Shown: positions 1 through 11,130 of the stretch, in pieces
How positions within the stretch are numbered: the stretch's first letter is position 1
How the letters are laid out: the number at the start of each line of letters is the position of its first letter
Assembly: GCA_020746105.1 (NCBI GenBank)
Contig: CM036618.1
Coordinates: 93,180,122 to 93,244,121, forward strand
Source of the DNA: Trogon surrucura
Taxonomy: Eukaryota; Chordata; Aves; Trogoniformes; Trogonidae
DNA length: 64,000 nucleotides
Reading direction: 5' to 3'
Position numbers and translations under genes: made by a program
Notes under the pieces: generated by a model
Told to the model about the DNA's origin: nothing
What the model saw: only the letters and a program-made list of their open reading frames with translations
Database searches by the model: none

Positions 1-600
1 GGGCGGGGGGATGCGGGGAGGGGCGGAAAAGTGGGGGGAGCCAGGGGCGGGCAAACCCAGAAGGTCGGGCCGAGAGCGGTTCAGCGGCGTGGAAGAACGC
101 GGCACAGGTGGGTTCACCCGTGGGGTAGGCACCGCTGCCCAGCGAGGAGTCTCTTCTTCTCCCTTCTCCCCCCTTCCCCTCCTTCGGGAAAGGGGAGGGG
201 AGAAAGGGGAAGGGGGTGGGGGAGGAAGGAAAACCCGCCGCCTCCTCCCACGCGGGAACCTCGTGGCGCTGAAGGCGCCAAAAAAAATGACAAAAAAAAA
301 AAGAGGAGGAGGAGTTTGCGAAGCGGCGAAAGGGAGAAGGCGGGTTTTCCCATCCGCGTAGGGCACAGAAGGCGCCGGGGCCGGCGAGGAGCAGAGAGTT
401 TAAGGTATCGGTTCGCAGTCGCTGACCTGACGACCCCCCCGAGGATCCCGGCAGCGTTTCAAAGCTGCCGGGTGCGTGGGTTACCCACGCACCCGGCAGC
501 TTTGAAACGCTGCCGGGATCCTCGGGGGGGTTCTGACGCCGCAGCGTTGGGAGTCGCAGCTCGGGGCTGGATGGGTGATGCATAGATGCTGCCTTTGGGT
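1..600. promoter_or_regulatory. CpG-rich promoter-like island of unknown gene
   Basis: The stretch is very GC- and CpG-rich, with G-runs, polypyrimidine tracts and many CG dinucleotides; such sequence in a bird genome is usually a CpG-island promoter. Several open frames cross it, but they have the Arg/Gly/Pro-rich composition expected of random GC-rich DNA and none resembles a known protein. A GT splice-donor-like site follows GCACAG near position 108. It could be the promoter of a gene lying to the left of the window, or a distal alternative promoter for SLC29A1, whose coding start is 15 kb away. Which gene it serves cannot be told from the window. Confidence 0.45.
433..531. repeat. Perfect 49-bp inverted repeat with 1-nt centre
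   Basis: Positions 433-481 are the exact reverse complement of 483-531, with a single T at 482 between them. The arms have no mismatch. Each arm also contains a nested hairpin: CCCGGCAGC at 447-455 pairs with GCTGCCGGG at 464-472 around an 8-base loop, and the same is mirrored in the other arm. The DNA could extrude as a cruciform, or a transcript would form a perfect 49-bp stem. Because near-spacerless perfect palindromes are also produced by fold-back reads and assembly errors, the copy needs raw-read support before being taken as genomic. Confidence 0.95.
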
Positions 601-3600
601 CTTGGGCGGAGGGGACCATTTCTTCCTCGCTGCCGCTCACGGGCAACTCCACAGCCCCTTCTCGTAGTCACTGCCGGGGGTGGGTGAGCATGTGGTTTGG
701 GGGATGCAAAGTGGAGCAGCCAGCATGTGGTTTTAGGGAAGTGCGGGGATGCTCTGGTGATGCAGGGCTTCACCGAGGGGCTTGTGCAGCGGCGCTTTGG
801 CAGCAGGGATGTGCATCGCTGCTGCCGAGCGGTCGTGTGTGTGATGCATGTCCTAAGGACCCACGTGGGCCCGGTGCCATGTGCTGCTGTGTGAGCAGTG
901 GGGCAGAGCCTCCTTGGCTGGCAGCAAAGGTGGTGAAACAGGGTTGCTTCGGGTCCTGAGGTGACTGTGAGATGCTGTGGAAGATTTCAATAAGCTTTTC
1001 TTTCTGTTCCTGAGCAAACCAGCTGTGTTAATAGAGAGCTCAGTCCCGGCAGGAGTGCTGAGAGCTCCGTGTGAAGCCCTTTTGTGCTGTCCTCCCCACC
1101 TCTGTAGTTAAATCTGAGCCTCTAGTTAAATCTGAATGTCGCACCCCTGGCTAGGTGCTAATACTGCCAGACTGACACAGTCCCTGTCTGTACTCACCAG
1201 CATTCCCATCTGCCTCTCAGGAACGGGCTGAGGAGCTGTGGGCTGTGTGGGAAGGCAGCAGCAGCCAAGCCCTGGGGCTGTGGGATCTCAAACAAGTAAG
1301 CCTGTATCCTTCAGCCCAGTAGATTCCCCAGGGCTGGGGGCTGCAGGAGGAATTTGTGCAGCTGTTGACCACAGCTGGATGCACTTCCCGGCTGCTAAGA
1401 AGCAGGAAGCAGCCCAACAGCCCCTCAGTTGCCTGTTGTGAGCCGACACAATTGAGGGACTTCTGTGAAGACCGACACGGGAAATCCCACTCCCCTCCTG
1501 CACCGTATCCCAGCTTGGCGGCTTTGTTTCCGTTCTCTATCCCCTGAGAGCTGCCGGACAGCCTTGGGCTCCCTTGAGCCTGTCTTCACTACAAAGCTAT
1601 CTCAGGATGTGACTAGGCAGGGATGCTTTTCCCTTGGATTCACTGGTTGTCCAAGTGCAGCTCATGGGCCACTGAAACAGTGTCATCATGTGCCAACACC
1701 ACACATGTGCCCTCCAGAGCACTCCTGTCTTTACCTTCTGCTCTTGGAAAAGGCACATGGGCTTGCTCTTGGAGCTCCAGGAAGGTCTTCTCAGAGCAGG
1801 GATGCTTTCTGTACAGCACCTGGGACTGAAACATAGGCGCCAGAAGATGGTTTGCAGAGTGGCTGTTCCCCCTGCAGCTAGCACAGATGAGAGGCGAGGG
1901 CTGGTGCTGTACCAGGTACCTGGAGTGGAGGCTGAAGTAATTCCTTCCAGCCTGAACCAGCAAGTGTAGCACCAGCACCCTTATAGTTGTCCCTCTTCTT
2001 TCCTCCCTAAGCTGAGTAATTAACTACTGGCATTATTTCCTCATCATGGCATCCATGCCCTCATTATCTGGGGCTGGGAGGTGTTAATGAGCCTCTTCCT
2101 CTTTGAAGATGAGCCACGGGCTTTGTTCCTGCCCTGACCTGACCCGTCTCCCTCCTTGTTGTGCTCTGGGGGCGAGCCAGGGTGCAGAGGACAAGGCATC
2201 TGTTCACCCACTCTCATGCTGCACCTTCCTCACTCTGCCTGGCTCTGCTCCCTGCTCCGCTGGCAGAGACAGGACCAGGGACCAGCCCACCAGACCAGAG
2301 GGAGCCCAGGAGCACCCACCTGCCCTGGCCAGGTGAGAAGCCATCAGGCATGGACTTTGGGAAGCCAAAAAGCAGCCTCTGGTGCTTTCTCTAGGGCAGA
2401 TGTAGATCTCGGTTGTTTTCATCCAGCGCAACATCCAGGTCCTTGGCAAATGTTAAGGAAGTTGCAACACCTGCTTTTATGAGCAGAGCACTGTTTGCTC
2501 ATGATCCTTGCCGGCTCTGTACAGACACCGCAGTGTAAACTCCACTTACCTCCTTGCACCTTCCTGAGCAACTCCAGCACCTAGCTCTGCCCTGCAACTG
2601 GTGCCACTGGGGCTGCAGGACCACAAGCCCTCAAAGTCACATCTCTGTGCTAACTCGTGCTCAGCTACCAGCAAGCTCAGGCGCAAAGCATTGTGTGGAG
2701 TGAGCTGCAGGAATTTGCAGATGGGCAGAAGTCAGGATTTTAACAGTCACACAGCTGTTAGGTTTTATCACACTGCTTAATTAAATCCTAAGTGCTTCCT
2801 AGACTAACAGTGTGCGAGATGTGGGATGAGGAAAAAAGCACAAGGAGTACGGGCAGACCCTGTGTGAGTTTGGTTACATCAGGATGTGCGGTTAGGAGGG
2901 ACCCACTACTCCCAGCTAAGGTTGCAGCGTAGCATTGCACCCCATCTTCCACTCCAGACCCCACAGACCTGGTCGGGGGATTGGCTGTACGTGGGCTCTG
3001 GAGTCCTTGTGGGAGAGGAGCCATAGTGCTCCGTGAGGAATGTGTAGGAGGGTTGCTGCTCCCATGAGACAAGGGAAGCTGTTGCATAGGGATAGTGCTA
3101 GCCCTTCGTAACTTCATTGCTGATGCTGGTGGTGTGAAGAACATCGCTGTTGTGACAGTTTGGTCCTGCTCTGCCTTGGAGCGAGCTTTTCCCTGATCTC
3201 ATTGGTCCCTGAGAAAGGAGAGGCTCAAAGCACAGGGTATGCATGGTTGTCTTGCAGCATCTGTGACACAAATCAGTGAGCCTGGCATTCTGGGTGCAGC
3301 GCTTGAGGCTCTCCGTCAGCCTCTTAGGTAAGCCGTGGGTGAGCACAGTTAGGCTTTTCAGCAGGCCGGGTTTTTTTTGAGGCCAAAGGGGAGCAGGAGA
3401 CTTTTTGCCTGCTTGCTAGCTCATGCCAAAGGAGCCAGCAGGAAATCAGGCAGATTTCCGCAGAGCCTTCTTGCCTTCTTTCTACCACACCGCTGCCAGG
3501 GGGATTTGCTTTAGTTCATTTCCTGCAGGACTTGTCTGATGGGAAGGCACCTCGCTGTGAAATTTCCAGCTGGAAATTCATGGAGTGAGCGAAACCAGGA

Positions 3601-6600
3601 AGCCGTAGAGGGAGGAGGCAGGCAGAGGCTGGAGGCAGAGAGGAGCAAGGCTAGGAGGGATTCGGCTGGGTCGAGAGCAGTGGTGGAATCACAGTCAGCA
3701 GTGGAGGGGCACGCAGTCAGCGTCCCCACTGTACTGAGGCTGAGTCATGGCAGCAGGACTGGGTCTCCTCCCAAGCTTCTGCCGTGAGGCTCGCTGTACC
3801 AATTGCGAGCCAATTGCAACTTGAACGTCTTCTGCAAGGCTGCTAGGGAGAGGGGCATCACACCTGGGCCACCTCACTTGGTTCTCCCACTGCTGCCCAT
3901 GCTGCAGCTCCAAGCGTGGTCCTCATCACTGACTGGTTCATCGTGCCCTTAATAGCCACCTGCCAATGCCAGGCAGGGACATGGAACTGATTTACACCTG
4001 CAGCCGAGGACTGGCTTGCCTGGAGGAGCTCAAAGTTGATAAGGGCTTTGAGGTGGGCAGCCCCATCTGAGTTTTGCTACAGGTTTGCTTGTGAGAAACC
4101 CTCGTGTGAGGAGCTCCCTCCTTTTAGGCCTAGGGATTACCCCTGGAGAACAGCTTGGGGGAATTGGTAGGGACTGGTGGCACTGCTCCCTTCTTGATCC
4201 TTGCCAGGGGCTCAGGGTTGAAGGAGCTGCCTGCCCTGCCTTCAATAGGCCATGTCTTTTCCTGACCTCTGGACCAAGCTGAAGGCAATTCCAGTTTTTT
4301 GCCTGGGATATCCTCCCTTGGTGCTGTGGATGAGCTCCCCTATGCTACTTGCTCCAGAAGGGATCTCTGCTGTCTCAGAGACCCTGCTGCTGTGGGGTGC
4401 ATCTGGGGAGTGCAGTGCTTTCAGCCCATCAGGGTTTGTAGGTGCTGGGCTGTGGCTGAGGATTACAAGGCTGGGTAGGTCTCTGCGCCGTCCTGACGAG
4501 AGCGAGACTGTTATCCATTAACCACAGATGGAGGCAACTGCAACTGCAACACAACCAAGCTATTAAGAGCCGATCCACCCTCCCCTCCAGCTTCTCCTTC
4601 TCATCTTCACGCCCTTTCCTTGTGGCAGTGCAAGGCTGGTGTGACTGTGTGGTGAACCACATCAGGGAATTGATCTGCCTGCATGTTCTCAAACAGGGCT
4701 GTAACCCTGGAGGCAGAGGGAGCGGGGTGCCCAGGTGATGGCGGGCAGGAGCCGTGCCTTGGGACCCACTGTCTGGGCTCTGCAGGTAGGCTTGCTCCAG
4801 AACTGAAGCCTTTGATCAGAAACAAAGCTCAACAGCAATAAATTACCTGGCTGTCGGTAAACAAACACAAGTCATCTGCCACTAGCTGTCCTTCCCTTCC
4901 TTTCACCATGACTGCAACGGGGACATGGTGTGCCAGAAAGGGATTTGCTTCAGCAGGGCTCAGCCTCTCGGCTCCCTATCGCCCGGCATTGCCCTGGGAG
5001 CACGTCAGCATCCCAGCGCGTTTGGGTACCTGGGCAAGCTCCAGCAGGGCACCTTGCTGGATGGCCAGCCCTCTCCAATGGAGGCTACGGTACCCTTGGG
5101 TCTTCCAGTGGGGAGTCTCGGAGCTCTTCTCATCTCCTCTGCTCCCTGAATTAACGTGGGGGAAGCTGGTTTGCCAGCGGATGCTGCAAGCCAATGTCAA
5201 AGTCTGCAAAGCATCGTTTTCAGGTGAGGAGAGCCCTTGGTGGCCCTCATGCAAGGTTCTCTGTGGTTCCCTGTGGCATCCTTGAGGATGGTCACAGGCA
5301 GCCTGAGACCTGGTGGCTGTGGCACGCTGAGTGGTGGCTGGCTGCACGGATCCAGGAGCTGCCTGTGGGTTGGGATTTGGAAGGGGTGTGCCTTGCCCTT
5401 TCCCAACTTGCGGCCAGGCTTGTTACTCTCAGTTGTGTGGAAGACTGTTTTGCCAGAGTTTGGGCAGATGCAGGGGTGAGCTCCCCACCTCTTATTGGCC
5501 CTCCCTGCCTGATCCTACTCACATAAAAGATTTCCTGTTTGCTGTGGTTTGGCCAAGGCCAGTGATGAGAGCAGGAGATTTGGACTCTGACATATTCCCT
5601 CCGAAGTAGGTGTCTGCTTCAAGCTTTTCTCTGGCTCCACATGTGAGACCTGAGTCCTGCCACAGTGTTTGACTTATTCACGGAGGAGAGAAGAGGGTGC
5701 CAAAAGTGGCGTTTCCACCCTGGGTGTTTACTCCAAGTCCTTTCCTTGCTCCACCCAGCTGATGATGTGCTGCCACCTTGGCTTTTCCATTCCTCGGTTC
5801 ACGGACCACACGCTGCCCACACAGCTTTTCTGGAGCTGCTGCTGAATGGGGACGTGGCAAGCCTAGCTCTCGGCAGGCAGCATCTTTCTCTCAGCCTAAT
5901 TTAAAATCAGCTGCGAAATGTACAGGCGTGTGCGGCTCCTGGAGTTCCTCCAACTCCTAAGACTTGAAGGGATGGCTTTGCTCTGCTGTTTGGAGAAGGC
6001 TACCACTGTGGAAGTGACTGGCTTTAGGCACATGTGGGGAGCAGACCCAGCCAGGGCATCCATCTCTTCTCCCTCTTTTTGTTTCAGGGGATCATAGGAT
6101 GCCCCTCGGCTGAGACAAAGTGAGTGAGGGGGTGAGAGATGTGCCCCATCTCCTGGAGCAGAGCTGCCATACATCCATTTTGAAATGGCTGTGTTTAGCA
6201 GCTGAAGCCAGTTTGGGGTTTGTGAAATGCTGTGGCTGTCCGGATAGCGAGCGGGGCCTTGGCAGGACAGGCAGGTGGCGGAGGGACTGTGCGGGACCAT
6301 GGTAGACGCCAAAACCTGCTTCCCTGCTCACCATCCCCTTTCCCAGTAGGGCTGCGGATATTTTGTGCCGAAAGCAGCGACCAGCTAGGGCCCCTGTTCC
6401 CGAGCTGGCCTACAAGCAAAGGGCCACTTTGGTCTATGGGGACCCAAAATAGCCCCTGTATTTCTGTCCTGGCTGCCGGACACAGCTGATGTGTGGAGGA
6501 TGGAGCCAATCTTGACCTGCCTCAGGCCTGGCGGTGGTTGGCCCCTGCTTGCCCATCCCAGCTTTTGCCAGGGGGGGCTGCTGGTCAGTGGGGAGGAATT

Positions 6601-9600
6601 TCTCCTCCAGATTTTGGGAGCTGGGGAGATAGTGATGCTGGGAAAAGATTGTGTTGTTCTGGCTCTGCTTTCACTCCTCCACCCTGCCAATAAATTAGAA
6701 GCAGCTGTGCAGCCTGGACCAGCCTCCAAAGAATTACTGAGCAGGGGCAAAATGAGCTCTGCCCCTGTGCCAGCTCCCTGGCAGGGCTGGCAGCCTGCTG
6801 CAGCCCCTCTGCCGAATCCTTTGGGTGCAGGGGCAAGGCTCATTCTGTCCAGCCCTGCAGATGCTCTCCCACCTGCCTGGGGAGCTCAGGGGCAGTGTGG
6901 CCCAGGGACATGTGGTTCAAGAGCTCCTGCTGGCTGAGGGTCCTGCCTGCTGGCAGCTCTGTGTGTTCGCATCCAGCACCAGCTTTGGATGGGAAGGAGG
7001 CAGAGCTGGAAGAACAGATCCCCTCCCCGGGGTGCTGAATGTGCACTGGGGGGTGGGAGGTGGCTGGGTGGCAGCAGGCAGGGGGCTGCCATGGGCAGGT
7101 GCTCTCACCGCTGGTTGATTCCCAGCTTGTCCTGCCCTTCCAGGAGCAGCCCTGTTTTGGGGAGGAGTGAGCAGGCTCTCCTGTGGGGAGAGGAGCCCCT
7201 GTAAAGTGCAGAGAGGGAATGGGGGAGTATGTTTGGGGTTGAGCTGAGCCCTCCAGGCCTCCTCTGCCAGCGTCTCCATGCATTGCTTGGAGAAGGATTT
7301 GGAGGTGCTTTTGAACTTTCCAATGATTTCTTTGCCCCCTCTGCCTTGCCCCTCACTGCACGGCTGTTTTGAGGACCTCCTGGCTGTGACATAAGCTGTC
7401 TCCATCCTTCTTCCCGACTCCCTCACCACAGGTTGCTCCGTGCTCAGCTCCCTTGTGTTGTTCCTGGCGTGACTGCTTCCTGGCTCTGCCAGCTCTGAGC
7501 TCAGTCCTGCAGCCAGGAACATGAAGCAATGAAGGAGGAATCCTCTCCGCTCTCCATCCCAGCACCTTGGGGGCCATCAATGGCAGGTGGCCTCCTGCAG
7601 TCCTGCTTTTTCCCCCCAGTATTACTCCCTGAGCAGTGAGCCTGGGGTAGACACATGTTGGTAGATATGGCCCTACCAGGCTCTGGAGAAGACAGAGTGC
7701 AGAGAAACTCATCTTGACCCTCTTTTCATTCCCTGGCTGTGCATTCACTAAGTTCTTATCTTCAGACTTGTCTGGCCATGACCCGTTTTGTTCCCGTCGT
7801 GTCTTGCTGTGTGCTTCCTCTTTACGGGTCTCACTTTCGCTCCTTTTAGCTGCAGACATGAGGGGGAGATTGGGCTACAGTCCCTTAGGCTCAGCCCATC
7901 CCTCCAACGTGCTGTTGCTGCTGCCCAGGGTGTGGTGAACTGAGATATCATCGGTACAGACCAGGATTACTCTTCAGCAAGCCCAAGCGTGACTCAGAGG
8001 GGAGAAGGAACTCAAGTGAAAGAGAGGCATCTGGCAGCCATACCTCAGGAGTTCTTACCTAAATGGTGCCCCAACCCACCATGGAGCATCCCTCTCCCCA
8101 CCCAGCTGGGTGGAAATAAGGTGCCTGAGGGAGAGCTGGGCTGCAGGCAGGCAGGACCCAGCACTGTGGCATAGTTGAGATTTCTTCCATCCTCCTTGCA
8201 TGGCTGTCCTGGTACATGGTGGCTTGTGCCACCACTGCACCAAGACCCAGGCTCCTCTGTGCAAGGATGACCCAATCTTTACTGGAGGCTGCCTCTGGCT
8301 GCTCCTTGTGCTCCCAGATGATTTTTACATTAATGGTGTCCGGTTGTTCTCCCCAGGGGTCCCGTAGGGTTTTCTCCATTGGAAAGCGGAAACGTGGCTT
8401 CCTCCCATTGTGCCTCTTCCTGCCGCAACCCCCAAAACAACCCTGGGGGAGCACCCCTTCCCACAGCAACCTCCTCCCCATGGCCCCTGGGCAACACTTC
8501 CACTGGCTCAGACCAGCCCTGGGGAGGTGGGGGGCTCACAGCTGCAGAGGATGCTGGGAGAGGACAGAGATCTGGGGTGATACATCCCTGGGTTCTCCCC
8601 GAACCCATGGTGGTCTCACGGGAAGCCACGGCTGGGTGACCCCTGGAGGTGCTGAAAGCTATCTGCAGGCATCGTCCAGGACCTGGAGGAAGTTTCTGCC
8701 TGGTTTTGGAGGCTTCTGCGGCTGGATTGAGTGGAGCCCCGTGCAAATCCCTCTCTTCACCCTTAGGAGAGGGATTCTTTATTTTTTTTTAAATTTCCAA
8801 CAAATGGAGCTTCAGCGTAGCCCTGGAAAAGATGTGCCTCCTTTCCCCAGCCTGCCGCGAAGCTTGGAGGGCATGGTCTTTTCTGTGGGGACGGGAGCTT
8901 GAGCGTGTGCCATCAGCAAAAACAGCTTCTTGGAAGAGCCCCTACGAATCCTGTCTCCGCAAACAGGCTCCTGAGAGCAGCTTATCTCTCCCTCTCTGAC
9001 GCCTCCTCAGAAATGACGTCTCCCCTTAGTTCCTTCCCCCACCCCAGGCACTGTGTCTCCTCCTGTACCCTCAAACCACCGGCCTTGGAGCAAGCGACTG
9101 CTCCAATATTTGCAGGACTTTCCTGTCTCTCCCAAGGCCGCACAATCCCTGCAGTCCCATGGCCTGAAGTGACCAGGAGCAAGGATCTGGGACCAACCTG
9201 CCCTTCTGGTAAGCTTCTTACTGTGACATTAAAACGTCCCCCATTGGCATTTGATGGGACGCTGACAGGAGCACCGATCTCCACTCCGAGGGGTTGGGAG
9301 GGTTCCTGAAGGGATTTTCTCTGGCTGGGGGCTGAGTGTGCTGGGCTTGGGCACTTGCCATGTGCCATGTGTGTATGTTGATCTTGGGGCCACCATTGCT
9401 AGGGCCAGCTTGTTGGGTTTTGGCCAGTGATATGTTAGGGCTGGAACAAAACACTCAGCAGCTCTGGTGGGGAGGTAGATGCCCACTGCCTTGTGGGATT
9501 TGGTGATGGATGCAAGAATCCCAGATGCACTACCTGGGGTAGTTTTAGGGCTGGCTCTGCCCAATCACTGCCCACTCCTCACTCCCTGCTGGGAAGCCCT

Positions 9601-10430
9601 TCAGGGAGAAGTCCTGCCAGGCCCTGGAGAATTTGCCACCCAGCTGAGTCGATTTACCTGCTGGGGGTGAGGGCCCCCCAGGAGCCTCTAGGGACAACTT
9701 GAACTCTGCAGATAAGGGTGTTCACATTTCAAAACAGGCCACAGGCTGAATGCTCCCCCCGCACCTCCCCGTGCCACCCGGCAGCCGAGATAAGAGCCCA
9801 CGGCGGGAGCTGAGAAATGGCCTCTGGAGCTTCTGCTCTGAGGGGAGTTTGCTGCAAGACTGAAAGCTGAGAGGGTCTAGAGCTGCCCTTCCTTTTTGCC
9901 CATGGAGGAGGGGAGGGAGCAAGGCAAAGCATGCCAGAAACATTGCCCAGGGACCCTCACCTCTGTGGGGGGGAGGGTGCTGCACGGGCTACCTTGCAGG
10001 AGGTTTTTTTGCTGCCTGCCAAGCCCTGGCAATGCAGAGGGTTTTGTCTGTGGACAGCAAGGCAAGAGAGGAGGCAGAAATGTCCCCATCCTGCTCCCCT
10101 GCTAAAGGACGTGAGCACAAGCAAGCTTGTCTGCAGAGAGGGAGGGCTCAGAAAGGAGAAGAACGAGAATAATAGGAAGTGCTATCAGCTGTCTGATAGA
10201 AACTGCTTGCAAAGCACACCAGGAGTAGGCAGCCTGCTACAGTCCATTGGAGGGATGGGGGACTGGAGGAGGAGAAGCCATAGCAGAAAAGCCAGATGAA
10301 GCTTCTGCCCCTCTGTTCACTCCCAAAGAGCCTGAGCAATTTCTCCCACCTTGTCTGGGGAGGGGGGGTGCTTCTCAGAGCATTTGTGGAAGAAAGGTTA
10401 AAAATCAAAGCTAAACAGCAACAAGTCGCT
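601..10430. other. No recognisable gene (about 9.8 kb)
   Basis: I read this stretch on both strands and recognise no conserved exon, RNA gene or young mobile element. The open frames present are short, overlap on both strands and have no domain-like composition. The sequence is moderately GC-rich, typical of gene-dense avian chromosomes. Long 5' noncoding introns of SLC29A1 or intergenic DNA are equally possible. Confidence 0.5.
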
Positions 10431-10435
10431 AGGGC

Positions 10436-10559
10436 AAGGTGACGTTCACCAGAAGGAAAGGGAGGGTGAAGCGGCCGGCTGTCACGTGTGGCCTCTCGTC
10501 ATTCATTCACAACTGCCCCGGCCCCCAGGGACTAGGAGGGGGGAAAGATGTGACGTTCA
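10436..10559. promoter_or_regulatory. Candidate regulatory cluster: two TGACGTTCA motifs and an E-box
   Basis: TGACGTTCA occurs at 10440-10448 and again, identically, at 10551-10559. The first copy sits inside the short inverted repeat GGTGA-CGT-TCACC (10438-10450). A CACGTG E-box lies between them at 10483-10488. These resemble CREB/ATF half-sites and a bHLH-Zip site. Function is inferred from motif clustering only; the region is not GC-rich enough to be called a CpG island. Confidence 0.25.
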
Positions 10560-10819
10560 TTTCTAAGAAAGACTGAAGGGAACTTCAGGGAAAAGCTGAC
10601 TGATGAATTTTCTGCATGTCCTGGGTGTCTGCGCAGGAACAAGGTCTGTGGGCAGGTGGGTAGACTCCTGCTGAGGGGCCTCTGAACTTCGTTGGGAGCT
10701 GCTGGCAGTGCTTTGTAGGGACTCTGGGCTAGTGATGCCCACGCTGCTTCCCAAAAAGCATTAAACCAGGGCTTTCAGCCCAGTTTTTAAGGGGACTGGC
10801 TGGTGAAGAGAGAAGGTCC

Positions 10820-11125
10820 TCCTGTGGTTCCATAATTGGTACGAAAACAGGAAGGAGCGTGTAGGAGTCAGCGGTCAGTTTTTGCTGTGGAAAGAGATCG
10901 CTGCATTCGCTCCCGCGTTTTTTCAGTGTGTTTGTGAGTGACCTGGAAAAGGGAGTGAGCAATAAGATGACAGGGCTTCCTGAGATCAGATTACTCAGGT
11001 TCATGGGGACAAGTGCCAGCTAGGAAGACTACAGAAGAACATTACAACACTGACTGGTAAGCAGATGAAATTCAGTTTAGATAAATATCGAGTGATAGAT
11101 AGTATAGGGGAAAAAAGCCCCAAAT
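10820..11125 (+). mobile_element. Ancient CR1/L3-like LINE fragment (ORF2 part)
   Basis: The stretch follows the layout of the 3' half of CR1-clade ORF2: a segment like the 'gtcagttt...gtggaaagag' block near 10873-10895, then 'gtgagtgacctggaaaaggg' (10932 onward), then 'gcagatgaaattcagttt' followed by 'gataaatat' (around 11060-11090). These are recognisable LINE signatures, but the frame is broken and the sequence is far more diverged than the three CR1 tails elsewhere in the window. It is therefore an old insertion on the plus strand. Both boundaries are approximate. Confidence 0.6.
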
Positions 11126-11130
11126 CCACA

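Noticed and set aside
31..585. 184-codon open frame near the window start
   Set aside because: It runs through the G-rich island and through the whole palindrome, with Arg/Gly-rich composition and no protein likeness.
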